A stretch of DNA of 64,000 nt from Effrenium voratum (GCA_963377175.1 CAUJNA010000446.1:2268351-2332350), one strand, 5' to 3'; shown: positions 35,115-47,686, counted from the stretch's first letter. Notes: generated from the letters alone by a model not told the origin. Program-made: numbers and translations.

Positions 35115-35153
35115 CCCGGCATCCTGCGGGGACGGGACATCTGTGGGCACCTA
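35115..35153. repeat. Block A1, copy III start
   Basis: CCCGGCATCCTGCGGGGACG, GGACATCTGTGGGCACCTAG. Minus strand VPTDVPSPQDAGMW. The preceding CCTTCAGTGTTCCC and CTTCGCGTCC are shared with copy IV. Confidence 0.85.
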
Positions 35154-35234
35154 GGGCAGCGCCAGAACGGTGCCGCAACTGGAGGAGAATGCAACGGCAA
35201 TCCTGCCTTGCCCGAGGGAGGTGCGAAAGCAGAA

Positions 35235-35510
35235 ACACAGAGAGAGAGAGAGAACAATACAAAGACCGAAACAAATACAAGAAAGAAAGAAAGATAGATA
35301 GAAAGAAAGAAAGAAAGACAGGAAGAAAGGAAGACAGGAAGAAAGGAAGACAGGAGAGAAGAGAAGAGAAGGAAAGAGAAGCGAAGAGAAGGGAAAGGAA
35401 GAAGAGAAATAAAGAAGAGAAAGGAAGAAGAGAAAGGAAGAAGAGAAATAAAGAAGAGAAGAGAAGAGAAAAGAAGAAAAGGAAGAAGAGAAAGACACAA
35501 GCGAAAGGAA
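35235..35510 (+). repeat. Polypurine tract, copy III
   Basis: GAAAGAAAGA, GGAAGAAAGGAAGACA and AGAGAAGAGAAG runs with few pyrimidines, again directly after A1. Confidence 0.95.
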
Positions 35511-36289
35511 CAGGATAAATATCGAAAGTGAGGAAAAGAGAAGCAAACAAGAACTATACGGAGAACGAACAAATATTGCTATATATATACACAGATACAA
35601 AAAAAGGAAAAGAGGCATGTCAAAACGAAAGAGAAAGAAGCAAATGCAAGAATAAAAATATAAGCAGGCATGTGTGCATATATAATATAAGTGTAACACT
35701 GAAGAGGAAAAGGAATAGGAAGAGGCAAACAAATACAGACTAAAACAGAATGACACAAAAAAAGGAAAAGAGAAGCAACGAGACATAGCAAAGTAAATGG
35801 AAAGAGAGAGGGAGCGGTAAAGATAAAGAAGAGAGATAAAACATTTCATAGCCGTAAACGGGTAACCTATCGATGTGAAAGCCTGACAGGAGCTTTCATC
35901 ATGGGCCGAAGGTCACAAACCAAATGCAGCTGTTAGCTCAACAAAGGGAACCAAAGAGACCAACATGAAAGCCCATTTTGGAGGCATATCAAGCGACGGG
36001 CAACGGACCAAACTGCATATTTCCTCATCCTCTTGAGAAAATAGTTTGGTCTCCCTGGTCTTTGGGTTGTCCCCGCTCTGGTCCTCCCCAAACCAACAGT
36101 GGACCAACAACGCTGTCCGCGACCCCAACATTGGTAAGTCACCCCAAAAGGGCATCGAACAACGCACACTCAAATCCCAAAGGAGGAATCCCCAAAACCC
36201 GAGATTCCGATTCCAAGATGGCAAATCCTCAACCCAAAACCATGGCTCTCGCTTCCGACAGAACCGCGCGAGCGCTGAGACCTTCCTGA

Positions 36290-36343
36290 GCTCTCGGCCG
36301 GCGGCATCGAGGGCGAGCGTGAGACCGCCGAGTCGGGAAGGCC
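36290..36343. repeat. Block C, copy III
   Basis: GCTCTCGGCCGGCGGCATCG, AGGGCGAGCGTGAGACCGCC, GAGTCGGGAAGGCC. Minus strand LPDSAVSRSPSMPPAESSG, nearly the same peptide as B2 copy I (SPSEMPAESSG). Confidence 0.85.
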
Positions 36344-36885
36344 TCCCAATCGGCGCATCGGATCAGATCGTGATCGGATCGGAAGCCGCGGTGAAGCGGA
36401 GAAAACTGGGGGCTGGTTCAACTTGATCATGGAAATCGCCTCAAGAAAGCTGTTTTAACCGCTAGTTTGGCTCCCCCCCCCAAATTGACTTGTGGAATCC
36501 CTCAAAAGGAAGCTTCTGGGGCTTCTAGTCCAGAGTCGGGGGGTCCCTTGACACCCATAGGACCCATGCCCTGCACCCCCCTCCGGTCAAGGGACTTCTC
36601 AATGGGTTCCCAAAGAGGAAAGCTGCAAGGTGAGGTGCCACTCAACTCCCAGCCGCTACGCCCTCTTGTTGGCCAACAGGGGCGAAGGGCGCTGCTCAAA
36701 TTACATCAACAACAGCAATCATACACTGAACAAACAAAGGATAAGAAGCTGATACAGAAAGTTCTGTATTCAACACATACCAAGCTGATGAGCGAGCACC
36801 CCACAAAAAAACAGAAAAAAGAAAGAAACACATGAGGCCCGAACGGGGGGTGGGACACGCTCCTGCCTGATGCGCTGGGCTGGCC

Positions 36886-36901
36886 GGTGCCGCGCGGCAC
36901 C
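36886..36901. repeat. Block F perfect palindrome, copy III
   Basis: GGTGCCGCGCGGCACC is fully self-complementary. The context CCTGCCTGATGCGCTGGGCT upstream and CTCAG downstream matches copy II. Confidence 0.9.
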
Positions 36902-37992
36902 TCAGCTTTCCAGAAGCTACGCCGCGAGTGGTCAGCCGGCCATCTGAAACCCGGCCACTTGAGTTCTCCAGCTAGGGGGGTCAATTTTTGGGGGCACCCC
37001 AAAAATGATGGGCTTCCTTTTGGTTTCCCCTTTAAACTCAACCAAAACGGGTTCCCTTGGAAAGATACACACCCACTTGAACGGACGATGACCGAGTTAC
37101 CCCATTTTCCAACATTGTGATAACCACTCAAGTGGTTGAACATCAAAGTCACGGTGAATCTACCAAACTAGGGGTTCATACCGGCAGGATTTCTTGCTTT
37201 GTGCAGTTCTTGCTTTTTGCCAATAGGGAGATAAGGGAACCGTCCCGCATGACGATGATAAATTGGGACAATGCAATCACCTCAAGAACCGATTGGCCAC
37301 TGGCAAAACTAGCAGTCAAACATATGTCCCTTTGACACCAACCCACCAACCCATAACATTACAGATCCATATGCCGTAGGTGTATTTTGGGAAAACGGAT
37401 GGCACAGGAAAACCATTAGAATCTAACTGGAGCCAATAAGATCCATCTATTGTTTAACTAAGCTGACCAAAAAGGACACCTAATGTGTCTTCGCACCCAG
37501 TGGGATGGATGAACCACCACTGTAAAAACTGGGGCAATCCACCCTACCAACTTTCAAAGTAGAGCCATGATTTTAACACTTGAGGCAAAACTCATTATGA
37601 CCTGCAATTCAGGAAAATGGGAGCCTTGACCTCAACAATATCTGAAGCAAGTGTGCATAATGTTGACCCCGGAGTGAGAAGCACGTCCTGTTTTGTTCGG
37701 GGGGGTGTTCCCCTCAAGTGATGAATCCGGCCTAAAAAGGGGACACCCCCATCTCTCAAAATCGAGCAGCTGAACCAAATCCGGAGAATGTAGCTCTGCG
37801 GTGAGGCATCAAAGGAAGCTCTAAAGGCGCCAAGCCCGGCGACCTTGGTACCCCGTGTTTGGGGGGTTTCACAGGGAAACCCACAGGAACGCCATTTGGG
37901 GCACCCTAAAAACATCTAAAAACCGGTCGAGCCATGAAGCCAAACCTGGCCCAGCCTGGACGGAAGGCGGTTCCAGGTGAGAGGACACCGGC

Positions 37993-38018
37993 GAGGTCGG
38001 CATCTCTGTGGGCACCTC
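37993..38018. repeat. Block A2, copy III
   Basis: GAGGTCGGCATCTCTGTGGG then CACCTC. Upstream part is shortened but in frame on the minus strand: PEVPTEMPTSPVSSHLEPPS. Confidence 0.85.
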
Positions 38019-38398
38019 GGGCATCGAAGCTCGAAGCGCGCTTTGCTCGCGCAGGAGTCTGGCTATAAACCAAAATGGGATGTGGAACCCCGAACATGGG
38101 TGGTGTCCGTTTAGTTTTTTTTTCAACCAGCCTGAAAATGGATCCCTCAAAACACCAAATAGACCCATGTGCCTAAAACTCTGGACTCCAAGAATACTAA
38201 AAAAGCACCGCTACGCGCGCTGGCGCGATTACGCTCTGCCCCCATTGTATTGTGGGGCCAGGGGTTGGTTCTGTCGTGGCAAACAGTGTACATCTGTGTA
38301 TATTTGTTAACCAAGATGCACACGCAGTGGTACTTGTAGCCCGCTTCTGACATGGATATGTACATCTGCATACTATGAATTAGCCACCGTGTAGAATG

Positions 38399-38457
38399 TG
38401 TATATATATATATATATGTGTAAATTGTACTTAGTATATATATATATATATATATGT
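38399..38457. repeat. (TA)n microsatellite, copy III
   Basis: Two (TA)8-10 runs flank GTGTAAATTGTACTTAG. Confidence 0.9.
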
Positions 38458-39100
38458 CGGAGTTTTGCCAGTTGTTCTCTTTGATTTCGCCACCACGTGA
38501 ATTGCATCTTGACGCAAATCGGGAAAGACGGCCCTGCTCGGATCCCCGAAGGAACAGGCCCTAGGCCCTTGGGCCTTAAGGGCTCTGTCTGCGGAAGGCT
38601 TGGGGGAACAACCCTAAGCCTTGCCAAGTGGGTGGAGCTTTGGAGGGAGCCGTTTTGGGGTAATTTAAAGAAGAACCCAAAGGAACATGCCCACTTGGGG
38701 GTCCAAGTGGATCTCTTGAGTCTTGGGAGCTTGGGTTCTTAATTCAAAGGCCTCACGAACAGTATCCAGAGGTGTGAGAACTGCATCGCTGAACAAGGGG
38801 CGGACAAAAAGCCCTGGCGGATTTGTCAGCCTGAAGGACGTTTGGACGAAACTAGGCTGGCCAAACCCCCTGCCAAACATGTGTCAATCGCCAAACCAAT
38901 TCAAACACGCCAAGAAAGCTACCAAAGCATCGCCACTCACTAAGGTCTACAGTACATCCTGAAAATCACCCTGAAATTGGTTGTTTAGAGGGAGACCATC
39001 CCCCGAAAACAATGGGAAGAAGATGCTTCATACCTCAAAGGTTGATTTGATAGACCCAAAAAGCTTTGAGAAACCTTCTGAACATCTAACCACTTGGGAA

Positions 39101-39160
39101 GCACCCCCCCCCCCACCCACCCTCTACCCCCCGCCCATCCCAGCCCCCCCCACACCAACC
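39101..39160 (+). repeat. C-rich tract
   Basis: Runs of 13, 6 and 8 C separated by A, T and G. Equivalent but shorter C-rich DNA occurs at 28476 and 51705. Confidence 0.85.
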
Positions 39161-39386
39161 ACCCCCTGTCAGGCTTTTTCTACAACCACCGCTTTGGGCT
39201 TGCAAAATACAAAATGAGTGGTCATGAAACACCCCCCAACTTGGGCGTTCAAGCTTGTAAGTACGGCATGACCATGGTTCTAAAGGGACAAAGCCCAGTC
39301 ATAACCACAGACATAACCATTTTGGCTAATTAGTAAGTTGGTTGAACACCCCCAACCCGAAAAAGCTCCTTCCCCAAGCGGGACCC

Positions 39387-39458
39387 CGGCCGGCATCTCT
39401 GAAGGGGAGACCAGCGCTGATGACCCCAATGCAGAGGAGCCCAGCGCAGCTGGCAGGG
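39387..39458. repeat. Block B2, copy III
   Basis: GGCCGGCATCTCTGAAGGGG, AGACCAGCGCTGATGACCCC. Minus strand GSSALVSPSEMPAGVP. Confidence 0.85.
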
Positions 39459-40904
39459 AGCGGACAATGGGACGTGGGGGGCGGCTTTTGGAAATGGACT
39501 TGATACAATTTGTGGAGGTTCACGTTGATGTTCAAAGGCATAAACAGGATTCATGTCTGTTCCTGAGCTCTCATGGATGGACCAACAAAGAGTAGCATCC
39601 AAGTTTGGGCTAGAACGCAAGAATGTGTTCAAACCACGAGTCGATTCAAGTATCCGTAGTTCATGCTTACAACCACCGCATGCATGTTTCACCAGGCTTA
39701 AACATGTGTCACCACGTTTGAACAAGGCTTGCTCAGTCGGCTTGTGCGGGGGCCAACGGAGGTCTTGCTAAGGCCATGCACCGCCACTTTTTGCAGGGCA
39801 CAAACTGAGCCCTTGGGTTGGTTCCCACGAACCGCCAAAACAAGCCACAACTCAAACGTGCAATGTTTTCGAAAACCGTAGAGAACCTTTGATCGTGTTT
39901 CAACAACCTCTTCTTGATGTGCTTCAGTTGCGACCACGCGCTGCCTGCTAAAACCAATCTTGTTTTCCCGAGCGGGGCCATAACACGCTTGGGGTTCTTT
40001 TGGGCTTCCCTTGACCAAGTTCCGAAGATAGAGGCAGATCCCCTACGTGTTAGGACCAAGTTCAGACAGTCAAATAGCTGCATGTCAAGGACCGGGTGCA
40101 ACCAAATGGGTCTTGCTCGTAAGGAGAAGGTAAGGACAACCACCAATATTGGGGTTGTCCTACTTTGACACACACCCGAGTGGTACCGTTTGATCTTAAC
40201 ATGTTCTGCCCGAACTCCGTATGCGCGCCTGATCTGACAGGCAGCAGCATCTCCTTGGTGGTCGATGCATGCACAGAGCGATCGAACCAAGAAACCAGCG
40301 ATAGGGAGAAACGAGAAACCTACTTAGACGGTCTGGGAGTTAATTAAATGGTTGGTAAACATGTTTATACACCACTTACTACGGTCCCCCAAGCAGGTTA
40401 TAACCAGGGTTTCAATCCATTTAGCCAAGACCCGGACCTAAGCAGGCCGCCCCGCTACCTGAGAACCTTCTTAGGGGTTCTGATTCTGGGTAGCGGAGCT
40501 TTCAGTGAAACCGGAACTTGCGGGCGGTTGATATTGAGTGGACGCCCGCTTTTGGTCCAAGGGAAACCAAACATGTACGCGGGTCCCGATTCGGGACCCC
40601 TGAGCTGCCAGCTTGGTTTTTCAGGTTGCCTTTGAAATAAGCTAAAGCCGGCGAGAACCGTCCCGCAACCCTCGCCCGGCTCCAAAATGCTCCGGAGCCC
40701 ATCTGCGGCCCACCAGCTTTCGGCTGAAACACGTGCATGGCGCTCTGACCCTCATGAGCTCTGACCCTCATGAGGGTTCCCGGAGCCCCTGACTTTATCT
40801 GACGGATGCGAAAAACTTCCAACCCCGAACTTCAGCTGTTGGGACAAGTGGACTAAACAAACTGCAGGTCGCAAGGTCCGTGACCAAAGCGAGCGGGCCC
40901 GATG

Positions 40905-40996
40905 CTGAGAAGTGGGCTGTGGCTGTGGCCGTTGGGACGCCTGGAGCCCAAACCAAAAGCCGCCCGACATCACTCACCGACCAAAATATGTGCTTG
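40905..40996. repeat. Block G, copy III
   Basis: GGCTGTGGCCGTTGGGACGC with a 6-base in-frame duplication (GCTGTGGCTGTGG) compared with copy II, then AAAGCCGCCCGACATCACTC. Confidence 0.85.
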
Positions 40997-41699
40997 GAGT
41001 GGCGAGGCTCTTCTCCAGTGATTTGGTGTTGGGTTGCTTTGTCGTGGTTGTTTCGTGCAATTGCCTTTTTTTTGCTTTGAAATTTGGTGTTGTTGTTTTC
41101 CTGGCGTTGCTTGGTGCCCTTCTTAGCGTTCTTCCTTTTGGCAGGTGTCAAGGCGTTCCGCCCCGGACTTTTCCAAATCGAGCAGTTGCCATGAGGAAAT
41201 GCCTTTCTGCAAGTGATGTTCGAAGGAAACTCTCTCCGAACAAAGGCGAAAAAGGAATGTCCGGCGCTGGTTGCCCAGTTCGGATGTTCCAGCATACCTG
41301 CTGAGACACTACAAGCTTCGTAACTGCCTGCCAAACTAACACCTCTCACTTGTCAGCAGAGGCTGGTAAATCCGAGGTGAAAAGTTACAGGAGACACAAA
41401 TTTGCTAGCCATCAGGTCATGAAGGGAGGCTTTGTGACAAAGGGCTGACGCTATGATGTGGCCAGGATCAAAGTAAGCCCCTGTTTGGTGCTACGTGAAC
41501 TAAGTGACTCTCATTGCCGTAGAACGACAGCACGAAAATCAGCCAGAAGCCAACTTATCTGGCAAACAGCTTCTGAAACCTAGGTGCCCTTTCGAATCAC
41601 TAGATGGATTCCTGCTGTCCTTGATACAAAGCTGGAAGCAGTGGAATCCTCCGTTTTTGATTCGCAAACTGAAGCCAGAACAACACCTGCAATCCCAGC

Positions 41700-41772
41700 C
41701 CAAACACTTCTGCCCAGCCTGACAGCAATGTGCCCGCTTCCGCATCCACTGTCAGTGTTGGAACCTGCAACG
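41700..41772. repeat. Block E, copy III
   Basis: Same block as copy II with a 6-base in-frame insertion (GTCAGTGTTGGAACC against GTTGGCACC). Minus strand QVPTLTVDAEAGTLLSG. Confidence 0.85.
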
Positions 41773-42617
41773 CTTGCGGTTGCAAGCGGAAAGCTGACCC
41801 GATTTGATCAATGTTCTACTGTTGTGGCTTGGTCATTGTCTTAAGATTCCGGGCAATGCTGCGAATGCAGGGGCCCTGCAGCAAGAAATTCGCGCGGTTC
41901 TTCGCCTTCTCATCTCAGCCATGCTTTCCAAACAGGGCCACTGGAAAAGGACAACCAAGGACCTGGGCCACCATTCTACAGCCTCAAGACTTGGCTGGGT
42001 TTTGAGAGGCCGGTTTTGCCGCAAAGAAACCGACGGACATGGACATAACTGCGCCCCGAATCCGACTTACCCTGGGCGGGTATCTTAAGGAGTGTGTCAA
42101 TCAGGGATGCTAACTCCAGAGGCGTGTAGCTGCGGCCTGAGACAATAGGAATCGGGCCTTCTAAAACTTGCTCACATCCTATTTCAAGAAGTCCCAACAG
42201 ACATAAGAGGGTGCAGAGTTTACCTTGTTGTGTTCCTCCTTGCGATTGAATTGTTGCCTTAACAAACAAATCGGTAAACTTATCGATGTACCTTCCTCCA
42301 ACGAACATAGCATTTGTGGGACAGCAAATCAAAGATGAAGGACCATGTTTCTGGAAGGAGGGTAAAGTCCACGCCCATAAACTCAAGCAATGAGGCTACT
42401 GGTTAGTAACCCTGGTGACTAAACATTCGGGGGGAAATGCCTAGGCCGCGCCTAGCGGGTGTTTAGCCGCCCACCCTGCTTGAAACTGGGAACTTACATC
42501 ACTGGTAAGTAGCATGGCTGGCCATTTTCGTACGAAAAACCAACCCGAGCCAACCCCGAGCGTCCCGCAGCACCATTTTCATCGCACGGTTTGCGCCTCC
42601 AGGGTGGCATCCACCGG

Positions 42618-42643
42618 TGAGGTGGGCAGCTCCGTGGGCACCT
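42618..42643. repeat. Block A3, copy III
   Basis: GAGGTGGGCAGCTCCGTGGG then CACCTC, preceded by TTGCGCCTCCAGGGTGGCAT. Minus strand EVPTELPTSPVDATLEA. Confidence 0.85.
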
Positions 42644-43032
42644 CGCAGGGAGGGCTGGTCGGTCTGCTTGCTCCTGGTGCTTGGCGGGTTTTCCCCTGTA
42701 CCCCCCAACAAGAACCAGGAGTTCCCATTCCCCGTTTACACCTTCAAGCCCAAATGAAAGCCGCGCTTGGCTTCCAATCCCCAATCAGGTTCCTCTGCAA
42801 ATGACGGTTTGGTGGGTTCCTTCCGATACAAGATGGGAAAATGAAACTTGTCCTGTGGGGCAGCGGGGTGTGTCACAAACCCCTCTAAACTCTGAAAGGC
42901 AAAAAGGCTAAGGGTGTGGCTGGGAACAGGTAAGAGGGATAGGGGCCAAAGGCAAATCCACCGCCAACGAGGCTCCGTCAATGTCCTTTTGAATCATCAT
43001 CCCGCCAGCTTTCTTTGACCCGCTGGGCCACC

Positions 43033-43095
43033 GCGCCGGCATCTCCGACGGAGACTCCACTGCGGAGGATGCCATCGCAGAGTAAACTGGCAGCT
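43033..43095. repeat. Block B3, copy III
   Basis: GCGCCGGCATCTCCGACGGA, GACTCCACTGCGGAGGATGC, then AGAGTAAACTGGCAGCTG. Minus strand SPSEMPARWPSG. Confidence 0.85.
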
Positions 43096-44109
43096 GGGTC
43101 GAAACGCCTGGTTTGCGTGACTACGTTGTTACTTCGGAGGGGCCCTTGCATGGCAAGGAATAGCCCACAATCATGCAACTTCTCCTACATCCCACATACA
43201 TCACACTTGGAATAACAACCAACTTATAAATGATGTGCTGAAAGCACTATACTTCACTGAGATAGAGTTAAAGAATAGATAGGGAATGATAGCAAGGGTT
43301 TTCACTTTCGGAACAGAGTTGCCAACAAGAGCCACCTGCGTCCCCAGCGTGAAACTTCTGTGACTGCGTCCACACCCATCCACAGCCCCAGAACCCAGCC
43401 CAATCTTGGCCCAGCCCACCCTGCGGCCAGCTTAAGCCCAATGCTTCCGTTGGCCGGCCCGTGCCTCGAGTTCAAGTTCCTGGCAAGGCTCACCAGGCTG
43501 CTCAACCAAGCCGCCATCATGCGCTCAAGCCTGCAGTACTCTTATGGTTCCTTTGAGCCTGGCCGATATTCAAGATCCCACAGCTGGCTGGGGCGCAAAG
43601 CATTCCGTCAAAACCCCGCCTCTCTGCATGTACTAGTTGGTATCCGGGCTCGATGGTGGCGCGATGGCGCAGCCAGACCCCCACTAGGGCCGATGATCCG
43701 CAGTCGGTACGAAACACGGCGCTGCAGCCGGGGGCAAGCGGGCAAGCAAAACGGGTTTGCTGCGATGTTGGGACCGTTGCGCCATCAGCCCAAGCGAGCC
43801 CGACCAGGGCCCGGTGATGCAGCAGGACTCCCGTGCCGGGCCTGATGGTTCAAGTGATAGGTTGTCCACATACAGGTCCTGTCCTGAATATATAGTTGGC
43901 TCCTGCAGAACCTTACCTCAGAGCCGCCCCGGACTACCCCGAAGCTCTCCCTCGTGGAACCCTGCGGAACCCTCGCAGAACTCTGTGGAACCTTACCCGG
44001 ACCACCACGGGTCCTATCTGGGCTGAGACTCTAAAGCTTTCAGCTGTTGGGGAGAAACTAAAACACAGTCGGGGTTACCTAATCTCAAGCCCAACTAAAG
44101 CGCAAGCCC

Positions 44110-44172
44110 GAGCGCCTGCCGACATGGCCAGAACTGGCACCTCCTGCACGCCGAACGGATCCGCGGAACAAT
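44110..44172. repeat. Block D, copy III
   Basis: GAGCGCCTGCCGACATGGCC, AGAACTGGCACCTCCTGCAC, GCCGAACGGATCCGCGGAAC. Minus strand GVQEVPVLAMSAGA. Confidence 0.8.
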
Positions 44173-44659
44173 TGGGATGGGCGTGTGCGATACGTAAAGC
44201 TAACTTTAGCCATGACAATAAAAAAGCTGTATTTGCCATTCATGAATCAGCCCCTGGTATTGTGATGGTTTGGGCCTTACTATACCCTTTATGAAGCTAG
44301 GTAGCAGAGCCACCTATCAGAATCGCCCTTTCGGGAGTGTTTGGGCGCGCTCTTCCAAGCACGATTTCTCACTGCCAGAAAGCGAGCGCCTTTTGGGGCC
44401 TTGACTAGAAGTCATGGCCCTTAGCAGGAAACCCGGAAGTTGAAAAGGCCGACATTGGACAACCGAGTTTTCGTTGCCACCGCAAAATGAACACAAAGCA
44501 ACATCTATACGGTGGGAAGGATGCCTTTGTGCAACCAGCCCTTCCCATAGCCTTTACTGGTGCCATCCCCTTCCCATCCCCTTCCCATCTGCTGGGTGGG
44601 GTGGACCTACAAAGGGGATGACCATAACGACCCCAAGTGATAGGGTGTTTTGACCATGA

Positions 44660-44710
44660 TATATACATATATATATATAGATATATATATATATATATAT
44701 ATATATATCT
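44660..44710. repeat. (TA)n microsatellite
   Basis: ATATATACATATATATATAT with one G interruption, then about twelve TA units. Located between D and the pentamer array. Confidence 0.9.
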
Positions 44711-45089
44711 AGGTAAGGGGACTCAGGGGGCTTTGGTATGACCATCTCAAGGCTTTACTAGCGGAGTCTTGGCTCGTCCTTGGCTATTCAGGGATAGCGG
44801 CCAGCGAATATCCCGCCCCCACGACTCACCCCCTCGAAGGCCCATGAATCGATTGCATAGGGGCCCTTTAAAGTCTGAGTGAGGGTCGTTTTAAAGGAAA
44901 GCAACAATAAATCACCCTGATTTGTGGTTCCCCTACTTTGAGACCTTTGAGACGGACTCACTTGCATTCAGGGAAACGACACCTCTGAAAAATGGCAATG
45001 TGAGCAGCAGGCTATCCTGCATACCTATGTACATACAAGTGTGTATATATGTGTATGGATATGTACGTACGTAATGTCTTGCAATGCTG

Positions 45090-45380
45090 TGGGATGTAAG
45101 TAAATGCAATGCAATGCAATGTAATGCATTGCCGTGTATATAATGTAATGCAATGCAATTTCATGCAATGTAATGTACTAAATTGCAATGGAATACGTAG
45201 TGCAATGCAATGTAATGCAATGCTCTGTAACAGAATGTAACATGATGCAATGCAATGTAATGCACTGTAATGCAATGTAATGCAATGTAATGCAATGTAA
45301 TGCAATGTAATGCAATGTAATGCAATGTAACGTCATGTAACGTACGGTAATGTGCTGTAATGTACGTACTGTACTGAAAT
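45090..45380 (+). repeat. Pentamer array (AATGC/AATGT)n, copy III
   Basis: The longest of the three pentamer arrays, with roughly 50 units of AATGC/AATGT plus variants such as AACGT and ACTGT. Minus-strand His/Cys/Ile/Thr-rich frames are artefacts. Confidence 0.95.
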
Positions 45381-45734
45381 GTATATAAACATATGATATA
45401 CAATCATATTCATAACATGGGGTAAACAAATCGCACCCGCGGAACAATTTATGTTGCAGCCCGTTGGGGAATTGCTGCATAGTGGTCATATGTCTTTCCT
45501 GCTTGCTTTGGAGGTGGCGCAAGTCATCTTAGAACTTCAGTGGACTCCATGCCCTCTTTTTTCCGTTGTTGGGGTGGGTGAAGTAGCAACAGAAGAGCGT
45601 ACCTTCTTTCCCCCTGTGAATGACTTGGGATGCACGAGGTCCTAAAATTACCAAAGGCAGGTTGTCCTTTAGCCAACAAGGAGGTTTCCCCACTTTAGGA
45701 AACACCCTTCAGTGTTCCCCTTCGCGTCCACACC

Positions 45735-45773
45735 CCGGCATCCTGCGGGGACGGGACATCTGTGGGCACCTCT
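45735..45773. repeat. Block A1, copy IV start
   Basis: CCCGGCATCCTGCGGGGACG, GGACATCTGTGGGCACCTCT. Minus strand EVPTDVPSPQDAGVWTRRG. Confidence 0.85.
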
Positions 45774-45844
45774 GCGCCAAAGCGGTGCCAAAGCTGGAGG
45801 AAAAAGCAAAGGCAATCCTGCCTTCCCCGAGCGAGGTGCGAAAG

Positions 45845-46195
45845 CCGAAGGAGAGCGAGAGAGCGCAACATAAAGAGAGAAACAAATACAAGAAGAAAGA
45901 GAAGAAAAGAGAAGTGAAGCTTGGTTGACGTTGGAAGGGGAGCAACAATTCTCAGATTTTAGCAGTTAAGTGGGGATTTCAACCACTAAACCACAATAAG
46001 CAAAAATGTACAATGTTTCCCAACAACAACCATGGAAGAGAAGCGAAGATGAGAGGAGAGGAAAGGAGAGAAGAGAAGAGAAGAGAAGAGAAGAGAAGAG
46101 AAAGTAAGAAGATAAATGAAGAAGAGAAGAGACGAGCAGAGAAGAAAAGAGAAAGGAAGAAAAGAAAGGAAGAAGATAAAGGAAAAGGAAAGCAA
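45845..46195 (+). repeat. Interrupted polypurine tract, copy IV
   Basis: GAGAGCGAGAGAG and AAGAAGAAAG runs, then a mixed segment 45915-46030 and (GAGAA)n at 46035-46190. Confidence 0.9.
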
Positions 46196-46469
46196 AAACA
46201 GACATATACAGATACAGATAACGACAAAGACAACTATACGGATACACATATATAACAAGAAAGAGGCATATCAAACAGAAAGAGAACATGGCAAACACAA
46301 AACAACATAAACATAAAGATGTATGTGCGTATGTGTATATATATATATACTTATATGCAGAAAATGTGAACATCAAGAGGAAGAGCAAGAGACAACTAAC
46401 ACTAAATTCACAGAGAAATACTTTTGCAAACGGAAAGAGAAGCAATCAACAAGATAACACAATCAATAT

Positions 46470-46512
46470 AAAGAGAGAGGGAGAGAGATAAAGAGAGAGA
46501 GAGAGAGATAAC
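46470..46512 (+). repeat. (GA)n tract
   Basis: AAAGAGAGAGGGAGAGAGAT repeated. Second polypurine segment of copy IV, as at 24825 in copy II. Confidence 0.9.
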
Positions 46513-46979
46513 ACATTTCATGTCATAGCCGTAAAACGGACCAATTGGTCAGCCTTTGAAGTGAAAGCCTGACAGGAGCCTTCATCATGGGCCCAAGGTT
46601 CAATAACAAAGGGAACCAAAAGGACACCAAAATGAACACCACATTTACAAATCTAGGATCATGCGAGGACCAAAGTGCGTGTTTCCTTAAGAGGACTTTC
46701 GAAAATTGTTTGGTCCCGTGGTCTTTGCGCGAAACGCAGGTTGTCCCCACTCTCGTCCTCCCCAAACCAACAGTGGACCAACACTGTTGTCAGTGACCCC
46801 AATTCAAACTTGGACAGCCCAGACAATGATTAGCTTCCTTTTACGCTTTTGTTTCCCTTCAAATCACCACAAAAACAGTATCAAAAGGAAGATTCCGATT
46901 CCAAAATGGCGAACCCCAACCCATGGCTCTGCTTTTGGTTGGTCCACCACCGCGAGGCCATCAGGCCATCCTGAGCTCT

Positions 46980-47028
46980 CCGCCGGCGGCATCGAGGGCG
47001 AGCGTGAGACCGCCGAGTCGGGAAGGCC
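46980..47028. repeat. Block C, copy IV first
   Basis: CCGCCGGCGGCATCGAGGGC, GAGCGTGAGACCGCCGAGTC. Minus strand SRSPSMPPAESSG. Confidence 0.85.
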
Positions 47029-47686
47029 TCCCAATCGGCGCATCGGAAAGCCGCGGTGAAATCGACTTGGAGAAAACTCGTGGGAAACCGGGGGTAGTTC
47101 ACTTTACCATGGAAATCACCCCAAGTTGGTTGAACATCCAAGTGGTGTCAGTTAGCCTTCCCCCGCCCGAATTGAATTGTGGAATCTCTCTAAACGAAGC
47201 TTCTGGGCCTTCTAGTTCAGACTCTGGGACGGGTCCCTTGACACCCGGAACACCCGCGCCCTACACACACGCCCCCCCCCCCCCATCAGTCACGGGATTT
47301 GTCAATGAGTTGCCAAAGAGGAACGCTACAAGGTTAAGTTCCACTCAATTCACAGCTAATTGATTGGTGGTTTGAAGGCTGGGTGTTGCCCATTTGCCCG
47401 TCAAAGGACAGCCCTGGGGCCCTGGGGCACGGCAAGCGACAACTGTAAACGATACCCAGCCACTCGCCCTCTTGCTGGCCAACATGGGCGAAGAAGGAAC
47501 AAACAAAGGATAGGAACCGAATACAGAAGTTATGTATTCAGCAAATATGAAACTGACAACACAGCATCCTACATTGAGAGGACACCGCAAAACACGACGC
47601 ACACGGAAAACCAAAAACACAAACAGAAACACGGCCCGAACGCAAAGAGCGGGGTGGGACACACTCCTGCCTGCGCTGAGCTGGCC

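Larger units (their letters stand above)
35115..45734. repeat. Array unit, copy III
   Basis: A complete unit of about 10.62 kb, co-linear with copy II: A1 (35115), polypurine (35235), C (36290), F (36886), A2 (37993), (TA)n (38399), B2 (39387), the 39.3-40.4 kb segment matching 28.6-29.9 kb, G (40905), E (41700), A3 (42618), B3 (43033), D (44110), (TA)n (44660), pentamer array (45090). Minus-strand frames such as 39733-40290 do not keep frame against copy II, which argues against coding there. Confidence 0.85.

Noticed and set aside
39733..40290. 185-codon minus-strand frame
   Set aside because: The homologous segment of copy II (28.96-29.74 kb) keeps the DNA similarity but splits it among different frames with stops, so the frame is not conserved.
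45012..45522. Minus-strand His/Cys/Ile/Thr/Leu repeat frames
   Set aside because: Three frames open over the AATGC/AATGT pentamer array; a pentamer rotates through all frames.
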